Source: Hydrogeniiclostridium mannosilyticum
GTDB lineage: Bacteria; Bacillota; Clostridia; Oscillospirales; Acutalibacteraceae
Length of the DNA: 64,000 nucleotides
Assembly (NCBI RefSeq): GCF_003268275.1
Contig: NZ_QLYR01000011.1
Span: 1 to 64,000 of the forward strand
Reading direction: 5' to 3'
In this document: piece after piece, positions 27,121 to 35,552 of the stretch
Layout: every line of letters starts with the position of its first letter
Numbering within the stretch: position 1 is the first letter of the stretch
The notes under the pieces: model-generated
Databases searched by the model: none
What the model was told of the DNA's origin: nothing
Seen by the model: the letters and a program-made list of their open reading frames with translations, nothing else
Program-made: the position numbers and the translations under genes

Positions 27121-28395
27121 TTGCAGATTCATCCTTTTTTTGAAATAGACCCCAGCATCATCCAAAATGCAGAGGCCGCGGCGGCAAGACTGGCGCCGGT
27201 ATTTGCGCGTATTGATGAGACAACGGACTATAACCAGCAGAAGATGCTGGCGGCTTTCGGCAATGCCGGTGTCAGTGAAAGCCATTTTGCCGCCAGCACC
27301 GGCTATGGCTACGGGGACCGGGGACGGGAGGCGCTTGACAGCGTCTATGCTTATGCCTTGGGCGCGGAGGATGCGCTGGTGCGCCATAACTTCGTCAGCG
27401 GCACCCATGCCCTGACGGTCGCGCTGTTTGGCATTTTGCGCCCGGGCGACACCATGCTTAGTGTGACGGGAAAGCCCTATGACACCCTGCAGGGTGTCAT
27501 AGGGCTTACGGGTGACGGCAACGGTTCGCTGAGGGAGTTCGGCATCCGCTATGAGCAGCTGGATCTCCTGCCCGGCGGTACGCCTGATTATGCGGGAATG
27601 GAGCAGCGCATCCATCCAGGCATTCGCATGGTGTACATACAGCGTTCACGCGGCTATAGCCTGCGCCCCTCCCTGTTTGTTGCGGAGATTGAGCGAATCG
27701 CGGCGGTTGCCAAGCGCTTAGCGCCGGACTGCATTGTCATGGTGGATAACTGCTATGGGGAATTTGTTGAGAAAGATGAACCGGTCAGCCGGGGAGCCGA
27801 TCTGATGGCGGGTTCGTTGATCAAAAATCCAGGCGGCGGCGTTGCGCCTACCGGCGGGTATATCGCGGGCCGGCGGGATCTGGTAGAGAGCTGCGCCTAC
27901 CGGTTGACCACCCCGGGCCTCGGCAAGGAGGTGGGGGCAACGCTTGGCAATAACCGCGAGCTTTTTATGGGCGCCTTCCATGCACCGCATGTGACTGGCG
28001 AGGCTTTGAAAACGGCGGCCTTCGCGGCGGCGTTGTTCAGCGGCTTCGGCTATGAGGTTACCCCTCGCTGGGACGAGCCGCGGGCGGATATTATCCAGGC
28101 GGTGCTGCTAGAGAAGCCGGAGGCCCTCATCGCCTTTTGTCAGGGTGTGCAAAAGGGAGCGCCGGTGGATTCGTTCGTGTTACCGGAGCCGTGGGATATG
28201 CCCGGCTACGACAGCCCGGTCATTATGGCGGCGGGCGCCTTTACGTTGGGCGCATCCATCGAGCTTTCGGCCGACGCGCCTCTGCGTGAGCCCTATGCGG
28301 TGTGGCTGCAGGGCGGTTTAAATTTTCACAGCGGGCGTCTGGGCATCCTCCTCGCGGCACAGTCCATGCTGCGCCGGGGCCAACTGAAGCAATGA
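27121..28395 (+). CDS. PLP-dependent methionine gamma-lyase family protein (YnbB-like)
   Basis: A 424-residue member of the 'aluminium resistance'/methionine gamma-lyase-related family of fold-type I PLP enzymes. Family landmarks: QQKMLAAFGNAGVSESHF, ASTGYGYGDRGRE, VRHNFVSGTHALTVALFG, MVDNCYGEFVE, and the PLP lysine about 235 in GSLIKNPGGGVAPTGGY. A TTG start after TAAGGAG is the only well-placed one; the frame extends upstream into the GNAT gene. Codons for residues about 118-129 lie in a perfect 36-bp palindrome. Its real substrate is unproven; the family shares the C-S lyase fold. Confidence 0.87.
   Translation: MQIHPFFEIDPSIIQNAEAAAARLAPVFARIDETTDYNQQKMLAAFGNAGVSESHFAASTGYGYGDRGREALDSVYAYALGAEDALVRHNFVSGTHALTVALFGILRPGDTMLSVTGKPYDTLQGVIGLTGDGNGSLREFGIRYEQLDLLPGGTPDYAGMEQRIHPGIRMVYIQRSRGYSLRPSLFVAEIERIAAVAKRLAPDCIVMVDNCYGEFVEKDEPVSRGADLMAGSLIKNPGGGVAPTGGYIAGRRDLVESCAYRLTTPGLGKEVGATLGNNRELFMGAFHAPHVTGEALKTAAFAAALFSGFGYEVTPRWDEPRADIIQAVLLEKPEALIAFCQGVQKGAPVDSFVLPEPWDMPGYDSPVIMAAGAFTLGASIELSADAPLREPYAVWLQGGLNFHSGRLGILLAAQSMLRRGQLKQ
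27472..27507. repeat. 36-bp perfect palindrome inside a coding region
   Basis: Eighteen bases (AAGCCCTATGACACCCTG) are followed immediately by their exact reverse complement, with no spacer. It encodes KPYDTLQGVIGL in the PLP enzyme, so the reading frame is kept. Confidence 0.95.
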
Positions 28396-28406
28396 TATAT
28401 TTATTT

Positions 28407-28441
28407 ACAAAAGGCGGGCGGATTTTTCTGCCGCCTTTTGT
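28407..28441 (+). terminator. Hairpin after the PLP enzyme gene
   Basis: Perfect 11-bp stem ACAAAAGGCGG / CCGCCTTTTGT with a 13-base loop, 11 bases after the stop codon. The T run is part of the stem and the tail after it is poor, so termination may be incomplete. The GH42-like gene starts 40 bases later. Confidence 0.6.
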
Positions 28442-28480
28442 CATTAGGGGTCCGGAAGGACTCATAGGGTGGGGGATAGG

Positions 28481-30586
28481 ATGAAAAATTGTGCGGTTAT
28501 TAAGCAGGGGGAAGCTTTTTTGCTGGATGTGGACGGGCGGACGCTTCCGCTTTACGCCTACATGACCTACCAGCCTGAAAAGGGGCGCTACCGGGATTTT
28601 TTGGACGCGGGCGTCCGGTTGGTGTCCGTGGCAGTGTACGCCGGGGACAGGGGGATTAACCCCTCATCGGGTATTCGCCCGTTCCGGCCTGGTTTTATGG
28701 CCGGCCCGGGCGTCTATGATTTCCAGTGGGTGGAACAGGATTTTAGAAAGGCGGTCTGTGGGGAGCGCCCGGGCGAGGTGTTTATCCTGCCGCGCCTGAT
28801 GCTGGAAATGCCCGGTTGGTGGGAAAACGCGCATCCGGAGGCTCAGTGCCTGGATGCCTCCGGCGCGCCGGTCCGGTGTTCCTTTTCATCGCCGGTCTGG
28901 CTGGCGGCCTGTGAGGAGGCAATGGATCGCTTCGAGGCTTGGCTGCGGGAGAGCGGCTGGGCGGATTATGTGATTGGCTGGCACCTGGCTGCGGGTTCTA
29001 CCGAAGAGTTTATCCGCCCGGTATTGCACCCGCTGCAGTACTGTGACTACTCTCAGGCTGCCTGCGCCCATTACCGGCGTTGGCTTGGGGAGCGCTACGG
29101 CTCCGTCGAAGCGCTGAACCGGGCCTGGGGCAGTGCCTGGACCGGCTTCGCGGCCATAACTCCGCCGTCGCCGGCGGCGCGCCGCTACAGTGGGAAGGGC
29201 GTTTTCCGTGACCCGGCAAGAGAGCAGGAGCTTCTTGATTTCTATGCCTTTCACAGCGAATCGCTGGCCTGGTTTATCCGCGAGCTGAGCGCCCGGGCAA
29301 AACGGATTTTGAACCGCTCCAAATTGGTGGGAGTGTTTTACGGGTGCATCAATATCGTCGATCCCGAGCTTGCCCACAACGCTTTGGAGGGGTTGCTGGA
29401 CTGCCCGGATATTGATTTCTTTGCCAGTCCGTTCTGTTACTCAGAAAATCGCTCCACAGAGGTGGACTGGCCCTTTCAGGCCGCGCTGGAGTCGGCTAAG
29501 CTGCATGGAAAGCCCTGGTTTGTGGAGGCGGATGTACGCACCTACCTTTCCCGGCCCATCAGTCAATGTATGGCCTTTGCCAATCCAGCGGCGAACGACC
29601 TGTATGAGGGGCCGGTCTGGTGGGGGCCGGAAACACAGGAAAAGTCGCTGCATGAGCTGCTGCGCGCCTTTGCGCGCGTACTAAGCCATGGTGCGGCGGT
29701 GTGGTGGTTTGATATGTGGGGCGGATGGTATGATGACGAAGCCCTGCGGGCCTTTCACCGCTGGGCCTTTGATTATTACCAGCGCGCCGTGCGCGGCTCG
29801 TTGATCTGCCATGCGCAGCTTGCGGTCTTTCTCGATGAAAAGGCGCTCAACGGCATAAACGATGCCGGTTTTGCAGCGGTTCTTGTGCATCAGCAGCTTA
29901 TTGAGGCCGGTTGGTGCGGAGTACCCTATGACGTCTATCTCCTGAGTGATCTGGAAGCGGTAAATCCTGAAAAATACCGTGCGGCGCTGCTGCTTTCCCC
30001 AGCAGGGCTGACGCCGGCCCAACAGGTGGGACTGTCGCGGTGGAAGAGCGAGGGCCGCACGCTGATGTTTACCGGGCTTCCCGGCTACCTGGGGGGCAGG
30101 CCCGGGGAGGGGACGGGTATAGGCTGTGAGCTGTCCGGCGGCATGATGCCTCTTCAGGCCCGGTGGCGGGAGGGCGTGTACCCGCCGCAGCCCTTTGACG
30201 GGCCGTGTGTATCGCTGAACTGCGCAGATGGAGACGTGCCTCTTGCCAGCTCGGAAGAGGGGCGGCCGGTGGCGGTTCTGCGGCGGTTGAGGGATCATCA
30301 GGTTTTCTGGAGCCTGGCGCCCTGCATCCCGCAGGAGCTGTTGCGTGAACTGCTGCTGATCTCCCGCGCCCATGTCTATACCTATTCGGGAGACTGCATC
30401 TATACGAGCGGGGATAATATCGCCATTCACGCCTGCTCTGAGGGTGCAAAGCGGGTGTACCTGCCCTACAAGGGCCGGGCGGTCGACGTACGTACCGGCG
30501 AGGAGCTCCCCGGTACAGAGGTTTTCTTTGAACTGCGCATGAAAAAAGGCGAGACGCGCCTTCTCCGTATTGTATGGGCGAAATAA
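28481..30586 (+). CDS. GH42-like beta-galactosidase family protein
   Basis: A 701-residue glycosidase-like protein without signal peptide. The N-terminal TIM barrel has the features of clan GH-A GH42 enzymes: WHLAAGSTEEF, with a possible acid/base Glu near residue 175, and WFVEADVRTYLS, with a possible nucleophile Glu near 350. It then has an amidotransferase-like trimerisation region (LLSPAGLTPAQQVGLSRW). I use ATG 28481 after GTGGGGGAT; the GTG at 28469 is the alternative. Exact substrate unknown. It precedes an amino-sugar kinase and murQ, so a role in cell-wall or glycan sugar release is conceivable. Confidence 0.72.
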   Translation: MKNCAVIKQGEAFLLDVDGRTLPLYAYMTYQPEKGRYRDFLDAGVRLVSVAVYAGDRGINPSSGIRPFRPGFMAGPGVYDFQWVEQDFRKAVCGERPGEVFILPRLMLEMPGWWENAHPEAQCLDASGAPVRCSFSSPVWLAACEEAMDRFEAWLRESGWADYVIGWHLAAGSTEEFIRPVLHPLQYCDYSQAACAHYRRWLGERYGSVEALNRAWGSAWTGFAAITPPSPAARRYSGKGVFRDPAREQELLDFYAFHSESLAWFIRELSARAKRILNRSKLVGVFYGCINIVDPELAHNALEGLLDCPDIDFFASPFCYSENRSTEVDWPFQAALESAKLHGKPWFVEADVRTYLSRPISQCMAFANPAANDLYEGPVWWGPETQEKSLHELLRAFARVLSHGAAVWWFDMWGGWYDDEALRAFHRWAFDYYQRAVRGSLICHAQLAVFLDEKALNGINDAGFAAVLVHQQLIEAGWCGVPYDVYLLSDLEAVNPEKYRAALLLSPAGLTPAQQVGLSRWKSEGRTLMFTGLPGYLGGRPGEGTGIGCELSGGMMPLQARWREGVYPPQPFDGPCVSLNCADGDVPLASSEEGRPVAVLRRLRDHQVFWSLAPCIPQELLRELLLISRAHVYTYSGDCIYTSGDNIAIHACSEGAKRVYLPYKGRAVDVRTGEELPGTEVFFELRMKKGETRLLRIVWAK

Positions 30587-30618
30587 ACGGTGCTGTGTAG
30601 AGTAAAGGGGTTGGAGTC

Positions 30619-31590
30619 TTGATTATTGGTATTGACGGCGGCGGAACTAAGACCGAGGCAGTGCTTGGCAGGGAGGACGGAACGGTGCTTGCCTATGCCG
30701 CGGCAGGCAGCACAAACCCGGTAGATATAGGCGTTCATACCGCGGTTGAACGCCTGAATAGCCTGCTGAAGCAGCTCTTATGTTCCTGCTCCTGCGGAGA
30801 AAATGAAATATCGGCGCTCTATGCGGGTATTTCCGGGGCAGCGGGCAGAGAATTGAGCGCACAGCTGCGTGATGGCATGGCTGCTTGCCTGCCTCACGCT
30901 GAGCGGATCATTTGTACCAGCGACGCATTGAATGCTTTTTACGGTGAACTGGGAGGGCGCGACGGCGTAGCGCTGATTGCCGGGACAGGATCTTCAGCCT
31001 TTTGCGTGCAGCAGGGCCAGGCTCTACAGGTAGGCGGCTGGGGTTATCTTATTGATGACGCGGGCGGTGGTTTTTGGATTGGCAGCTCGGTTCTGCGCGC
31101 CGCATTTCGTGCGGCGGATGGACGGGGGCCTGAAACGGCGCTGAGAGGGCTGGTGCAGGAGAAGCTAGCTTTGCCCCTGCAAGAGGGAATCGGTCGAATC
31201 TATGCGGGAGGGAAGCGCTATGTGGCCTCCTTTGCACCCCTGGCCTTTGCGGCTGCCGGGGCGGGGGACACCACTGCACGGGCGATTGTTGAAACGGCTG
31301 CCGTGGAGCTGGCGCTGCTTCTGGCAGCCTGCGCCCAGCGGTTTCAGGCTGGCGGGCAAATTGACTGTGTTCTTTCCGGCGGCCTTTGGCGGGCGCCCTT
31401 GCTGTGCACGGCCCTTAAGCGGCAGCCGGGCGCAAGGGGCTACCGCTTTGTCCATGCAAGCCTGCCGCCGGTTTATGGAGCGCTGACTGCCGCTGCCGCC
31501 TGTACCGGCGCGGTACAGCAGGAGGAATTTCGTACACGGTTTTCCGGGAGCCTGGCAGGGTTCCGGGCGGCCTGTGACGGTCAAACCTAA
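30619..31590 (+). CDS. BadF/BadG-type amino-sugar kinase, probable MurNAc/GlcNAc kinase
   Basis: ASKHA-fold sugar kinase of 323 residues. Phosphate-binding loop 1 is GIDGGGTKTEAVLG at the very N-terminus; AGISGAAG, LIAGTGSSAF and GGWGYLIDDAGGGFWIG are the other nucleotide-site segments. Family members phosphorylate N-acetylglucosamine and, in Clostridium MurK, also N-acetylmuramic acid. Directly upstream of murQ (17 bases), the likely product here is MurNAc-6-phosphate for the etherase. The start is a TTG after AAAGGGGTTGGAG; there is no nearby ATG. Confidence 0.85.
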   Translation: MIIGIDGGGTKTEAVLGREDGTVLAYAAAGSTNPVDIGVHTAVERLNSLLKQLLCSCSCGENEISALYAGISGAAGRELSAQLRDGMAACLPHAERIICTSDALNAFYGELGGRDGVALIAGTGSSAFCVQQGQALQVGGWGYLIDDAGGGFWIGSSVLRAAFRAADGRGPETALRGLVQEKLALPLQEGIGRIYAGGKRYVASFAPLAFAAAGAGDTTARAIVETAAVELALLLAACAQRFQAGGQIDCVLSGGLWRAPLLCTALKRQPGARGYRFVHASLPPVYGALTAAAACTGAVQQEEFRTRFSGSLAGFRAACDGQT

Positions 31591-31607
31591 AGGAGGAGTC
31601 GACAGAC

Positions 31608-32528
31608 ATGAATTATCAGGCGCTTTCAACGGAGGAATCCAATCCCAAAAGTGAGTTTCTCGACCAGATGCCGGCATTGGAGATTGCAACACTGATGAAT
31701 ACGCTGGATGCCACGGTTATAGAGGCAGTCCGGCAGGCATTACCCCAGATTGCCGGGACTGCGGAAGAAGCAGCCCGCAGGATAGCGGCGGGCGGACGGC
31801 TGTTTTATGTGGGGGCAGGCACGTCGGGGCGCCTGGGGGTGTTGGATGCGTCCGAGTGCCCGCCAACCTTTGGCGTCAGCCCGGAAACAGTCGTTGGCAT
31901 TATGGCGGGCGGCAATGCCGCGTTGCGCAATGCGGCTGAAGGAGCGGAAGATGATGCCGCGATGGGCGAAGAGGACCTGCGGAGCCATATGCTTTGCAGC
32001 CGGGATATAGTAGTGGCTATTTCTGCCAGTGGGTCGGCGCAATATTGTATTGGCGCGCTTCAATATGCCGCCGCGGTCGGTGCATTTCCGGTGGCAATGT
32101 GCTGCAACAGCGGTGCGCTTCTTTCAAACTATGCACGAATCGCGATTGAAATGCCCACCGGGGCCGAGGTGCTGTCCGGGTCAACCCGGCTGAAAGCGGG
32201 GACCGCAACAAAGCTGGCGTTGAATATGGTTTCAACAGCGGCGATGGTACGCCTCGGTAAAGCCTACGGGAACCTGATGGTGGACGTGCAGCCCTCCAAC
32301 GCAAAGCTTCGCAACCGCGCGCATAGGATTGTGATGAAGGCCTGCAAAATTACTGAGCCCGAAGCAAAGGCGCTTCTTCAGGCCGCAGGCGGTAATCCCA
32401 AGCGGGCCATTGTCATGAAGCTGGCGGGGACAAATGCCGGCGCTGCGGAACAAGCCCTGGAACAGGCAGGGGGATTTGTACGGACGGCGATTAAGAAAAT
32501 AAAAGAAGAGGATTCGGCTAATGGATAA
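31608..32528 (+). CDS. murQ: N-acetylmuramic acid 6-phosphate etherase
   Basis: SIS-domain enzyme of 306 residues that removes lactate from MurNAc-6-phosphate to give GlcNAc-6-phosphate in peptidoglycan recycling. Landmarks: LSTEESNPKSEFLDQM at the start, VGAGTSGRLGVLDASECPPT with the catalytic Glu, GNAALRNAAEGAEDD, the SIS loop SASGSAQYCIGAL, and the C-terminal helical lid. It pairs with the upstream kinase, replacing the PTS route (MurP) of enteric bacteria. AAAGGAGGAG precedes the ATG. Confidence 0.95.
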   Translation: MNYQALSTEESNPKSEFLDQMPALEIATLMNTLDATVIEAVRQALPQIAGTAEEAARRIAAGGRLFYVGAGTSGRLGVLDASECPPTFGVSPETVVGIMAGGNAALRNAAEGAEDDAAMGEEDLRSHMLCSRDIVVAISASGSAQYCIGALQYAAAVGAFPVAMCCNSGALLSNYARIAIEMPTGAEVLSGSTRLKAGTATKLALNMVSTAAMVRLGKAYGNLMVDVQPSNAKLRNRAHRIVMKACKITEPEAKALLQAAGGNPKRAIVMKLAGTNAGAAEQALEQAGGFVRTAIKKIKEEDSANG

Positions 32529-32556
32529 ATGCGGGTAAGTACATCGAAATAGGGAC

Positions 32557-32585
32557 TTGCAGAAAACGCCTTTATCCTGTATAAT
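32557..32585 (+). promoter_or_regulatory. Promoter of tRNA-Leu
   Basis: TTGCAG (32557-32562) and TATAAT (32580-32585) with a 17-base spacer, ending 37 bases before the mature tRNA 5' end. Confidence 0.75.
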
Positions 32586-32622
32586 AATTATACAAGGCAG
32601 AATGCTGGTCTGCCTGTTATTT

Positions 32623-32707
<85 letters not shown>

Positions 32708-32708
32708 A

Positions 32709-32742
32709 ATCGGAACGAGTTATGCTCGTTCCGATTTTTTTC
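32709..32742 (+). terminator. Terminator of tRNA-Leu
   Basis: Perfect 11-bp stem ATCGGAACGAG / CTCGTTCCGAT with a 5-base loop, then a run of seven T. An almost identical hairpin recurs at 53553-53585. Confidence 0.92.
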
Positions 32743-32766
32743 TTGTTGCCCTTAGGCTTAAGAACC

Positions 32767-33209
32767 CCCCTGGTTCTACCAGGGGTAAATAAAAAAAGCC
32801 TTGGTAAATAAAACCTCCATGCTACAATCGAGATGGTTGGCAACCGCATCACGAAAGAGCAAGGAGGTTTTATGCAAGTGAAAAATGAGGTAAAGCATAC
32901 AGCACACTCCAGTTATCGGTGCGAATACCAGATGGTATTCGCACCGAAGTATCGCCGGAAAGTAATCTACAAGGCAGTGCGCAGGGACATCATTGAAACC
33001 ATCAAAAAGCTATGCAAGGAGATGAAAGTAGAGATTATCGAGGGCGAGGCATGCCCGGATCAGATTCATCTTCTAGTGAGTATTCCACCGTACATGAGTA
33101 TCTCCCATTTTATAGGACGTCATACCAAACCGGAAGAAACCATCCGTTGATTTCGTGCAAGCAAAAACAACCATCTGTTGAGAATAAGGTCAACCTCTGG
33201 TTGTTTTGC
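32767..33209 (+). mobile_element. IS200/IS605-family element remnant (IS200-type ends with subterminal hairpins)
   Basis: The left part has an 8-bp stem CCCCTGGT / ACCAGGGG with a 3-base loop (32767-32785). The right part has a longer hairpin with stem ACAACCA / TGGTTGT extended by A/T pairs (33161-33209). This layout of an end hairpin, a TnpA frame and an end hairpin without terminal inverted repeats is IS200-like. The transposase is truncated and mutated, so the element is immobile on its own. The right hairpin can also stop transcription of the flavin reductase gene on the minus strand. Confidence 0.7.
32872..33150 (+). pseudogene. Truncated IS200 transposase TnpA
   Basis: Only about 92 codons of the usual 140-150 remain, starting at the ATG after AAGGAGG. 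The match to IS200 TnpA is clear from SSYRCEYQMVFAPKYRRKVI through EIIEGEACPDQIHLLVSIPP. The HUH metal motif, normally DHIH, reads DQIH here, and the C-terminal region with the nucleophile Tyr is absent because the frame leaves the family after SHFIG and stops soon after. The protein cannot catalyse transposition. Confidence 0.88.
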
Positions 33210-33225
33210 TTCAAACTATTGAGTT

Positions 33226-33738
33226 TTAGGCGTTTTTGCCGAGCACCTTCACGATTTCGCCGATATAAGCGGTGTGCAGGTCGTTGCCCGGATAATTTTG
33301 CTTCAGCAGCGCGGGATCCGCGAAGCTTTCGGCGGCCATGTCCTGATGGTACAGCTTTTTGCAGAGGAGGACGAGCTCTGCCTCCTCGTAATAGGGAATA
33401 CCGTCGCAGAAGGCGGTGGTCAGCTGGCAGGCCTTGGCCTTGTCGCCATCCCGCCCGCTGTGGCTGCCGCAGTAATTGAGCGCGGCGCGGTGGCTTTCAT
33501 CAAAAAAGCAAAGGGAATAGCCAGCCTCCCGGTCGAGAAATTCCTTTGTATAGCGCTGGGGGCGAATGAAGATAAAGGAAACGGGTTTGTTCCAGATAAA
33601 GCCCACGCCGCCCCAGCTGGCGGTCATGGTGTTGCTTTTCTCCTCACTGCCGGCGGTGACGAGCATCCACTGCTTACTGATTTTTGTGAAGGGGTTGAAG
33701 GAGAGCTCCTTCCAGTCCATTTCATGAAAGCTTGCCAT
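33226..33738 (-). CDS. Flavin reductase family protein (flavoredoxin-like)
   Basis: A 170-residue FMN-binding split-barrel protein. Typical parts are NPFTKISKQWMLVTAG, NTMTASWGGVGFIWNKPV and FIRPQRYTKEFLD, which form the flavin site. Members act as flavin reductases or small FMN electron carriers in anaerobes. AAGGAGGT lies 8-9 bases before the ATG. It is a single gene ending at the IS200 right hairpin. Confidence 0.88.
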   Translation of the reverse strand: MASFHEMDWKELSFNPFTKISKQWMLVTAGSEEKSNTMTASWGGVGFIWNKPVSFIFIRPQRYTKEFLDREAGYSLCFFDESHRAALNYCGSHSGRDGDKAKACQLTTAFCDGIPYYEEAELVLLCKKLYHQDMAAESFADPALLKQNYPGNDLHTAYIGEIVKVLGKNA

Positions 33739-34063
33739 ATTGCAGGACCTCCTTGTTTTCGTTTATTCAGGGGCTTTCGGTTTGTACCGTGCTGAATTTC
33801 AGCTGCTTCTGCGGGAAAGTAAGCGCTGCTTTGGGTTGCCAAAAGCACAGGGAGAAGGGCCTCCCTGTTTATTGATATGTGCCGGGCCTCAGGTTTACGC
33901 CGGGGCCCGGTATTTTAATTTACCGGCCCGGCGGCCTACAGTGCCATTATAGCATAACCGGCCCCGGATTTACCAGCCTTAATTCACCGTTCAGGCGGAA
34001 AAAGCCCGCAAAGTGCACAAGCAGCGCTGCTGGACAGGTGAAAATTTATGCGGAACAAATAAT
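33739..34063. other. Intergenic stretch between flavin reductase and the arg cluster
   Basis: No credible gene. A stem ACAGGGAG / CTCCCTGT lies near 33848-33871 followed by a T-rich tail, and a G+C-rich stem GCCGGGCC / GGGGCCCGG lies near 33882-33911; both may stop stray transcription ahead of the arginine operon. The T- and A-rich sequence near 34000-34063 begins the arg regulatory region, including TGAAAATTTATG at 34039-34050, which resembles a weak second ARG box. Confidence 0.45.
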
Positions 34064-34081
34064 CGTGAATAAATATTCATC
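34064..34081 (+). promoter_or_regulatory. ARG box (ArgR operator) upstream of argG
   Basis: The core TGAATAAATATTCA (34066-34079) is a near-perfect palindrome and matches the ArgR/AhrC box consensus of Firmicutes (TGAATAAAAATTCA). It ends 7 bases before the -35 box, so arginine-dependent repression of the cluster is likely. No argR gene is in the window. Confidence 0.8.
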
Positions 34082-34087
34082 TAATAC

Positions 34088-34115
34088 TTGATTTTTTGCA
34101 TAATCGGTGTATAAT
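34088..34115 (+). promoter_or_regulatory. Promoter of the arginine cluster
   Basis: TTGATT (34088-34093) and TATAAT (34110-34115) are separated by 16 bases, about 70 bases before the argG start and directly after the ARG box. Confidence 0.78.
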
Positions 34116-34188
34116 AAAACACAACGACGGTTAATCATTATAGGCCCTCATCTCATGATAAGGCCGGAAAGATAAGGGGTTTAAACAT

Positions 34189-35421
34189 ATGGAGCAGAAG
34201 ATTAAAAAGGTAGTGCTGGCGTATTCCGGGGGTCTCGATACCTCCATCATTATTCCGTGGCTGAAGGAAAACTATGACAACTGCGAGGTTATTGCCGTGG
34301 CGGCGGATGTCGGGCAAGGCTCCGAGCTGTCGGGGCTGGAGGAAAAGGCGAAAAAGACCGGCGCCTCCAAGCTGTATATCGCGGACCTCAAAAAGTCCTT
34401 TGTAGAGGATTACATCTGGCCGACGCTGCAGGCCGGCGCCGTCTATGAGAACAAATACCTGCTGGGCACCAGCTTTGCCCGCCCGCTGATCGGCAAGCGC
34501 CTGGTGGAAATCGCTAAGGCGGAGGGTGCGGACGCCATCTGTCACGGCTGCACCGGCAAGGGCAACGACCAGGTTCGCTTTGAACTGGCGATTAAGGCCT
34601 TTGCACCGGATATGAAGATCATCGCCCCTTGGCGTGTTTGGGATATTAAATCCCGCGACGAGGAGATCGATTATGCCGAGGCGCACAATATTCCCCTGAA
34701 AATTACCCGTGAGACGAATTACTCCAAGGATAAGAACCTGTGGCACCTCTCCCACGAGGGCATGGACCTGGAGGACCCCGCCAATGAGCCGCAGTATAAT
34801 AAGGAGGGCTTTCTGGAGCTGGGCGTTTCCCCGGAGCAGGCGCCCGACGAGCCGGCCTATGTGACCATTCATTTTGAGAAGGGCATTCCGGTGGCGCTGG
34901 ATGGGCAAAAGCTGTGCGGCGTCGACATGGTGGCAAAGCTCAATGAAATCGGCGGCGCAAACGGCATCGGCATTGCCGACATCGTCGAGAACCGGCTGGT
35001 GGGCATGAAGTCCCGCGGCGTTTACGAGACGCCCGGCGGCGCTATCCTCTACCATGCGCACAACAAGCTGGAGGAGATTTGCCTGGATAAATCCACCTAC
35101 CACTATAAGCAGCAGGTTGCCATTAAATTTGCCGAGCTGGTCTACGACGGCCTGTGGTTCACCCCGCTGCGCGAGGCGCTGACCGCCTTTGTCGATTCTA
35201 CCCAGCAAACGGTAACGGGCGATGTTAAGCTTAAGCTCTATAAGGGCAACATCATCGACGCGGGCGTCACTTCGCCGTATTCGCTGTATGACGAGGATAT
35301 CGCAACCTTTAGCGAGGATGAAGTATACAACCAGGCTGATTCGGCCGGATTTATCAACCTCTTCGGCCTGCCCGTCAAGGTTCAGGCCATGAAGAAGCAA
35401 AAATGGGCTGAAAAGGAATAA
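34189..35421 (+). CDS. argG: Argininosuccinate synthase
   Basis: Cytoplasmic enzyme of 410 residues joining citrulline and aspartate with ATP to argininosuccinate. The PP-loop is [16 protein letters not shown] at residues about 9-24. [15 protein letters not shown] and the aspartate/citrulline-binding [10 protein letters not shown] region are family hallmarks. First gene of the arg cluster, with ARG box and promoter upstream. AAGGGG precedes the ATG. A hairpin follows before argH. Confidence 0.96.
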   Translation: MEQKIKKVVLAYSGGLDTSIIIPWLKENYDNCEVIAVAADVGQGSELSGLEEKAKKTGASKLYIADLKKSFVEDYIWPTLQAGAVYENKYLLGTSFARPLIGKRLVEIAKAEGADAICHGCTGKGNDQVRFELAIKAFAPDMKIIAPWRVWDIKSRDEEIDYAEAHNIPLKITRETNYSKDKNLWHLSHEGMDLEDPANEPQYNKEGFLELGVSPEQAPDEPAYVTIHFEKGIPVALDGQKLCGVDMVAKLNEIGGANGIGIADIVENRLVGMKSRGVYETPGGAILYHAHNKLEEICLDKSTYHYKQQVAIKFAELVYDGLWFTPLREALTAFVDSTQQTVTGDVKLKLYKGNIIDAGVTSPYSLYDEDIATFSEDEVYNQADSAGFINLFGLPVKVQAMKKQKWAEKE

Positions 35422-35428
35422 TAAAAGC

Positions 35429-35452
35429 CGGGGTTCAAGCAATTGAACCCCG
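35429..35452 (+). terminator. Hairpin between argG and argH
   Basis: Perfect 10-bp stem CGGGGTTCAA / TTGAACCCCG with a GCAA tetraloop, followed by ATTTGTATTT. The weak tail suggests partial termination or mRNA stabilisation rather than a full stop, since argH lies 100 bases further in the same direction. Confidence 0.65.
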
Positions 35453-35552
35453 ATTTGTATTTGACGGCGCGCGCCGGCGCTTGCATTGGCTCCGGGCAGC
35501 AGGGGAAAAGGCCCGCTTCGTGCGGGGAAAATCATCATTAGGAGAGAGTAGC

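Noticed and set aside
27028-27615. Antisense ORF carrying the same peptide as the palindrome region
   Set aside because: The identity arises only because the palindrome reads the same on both strands.
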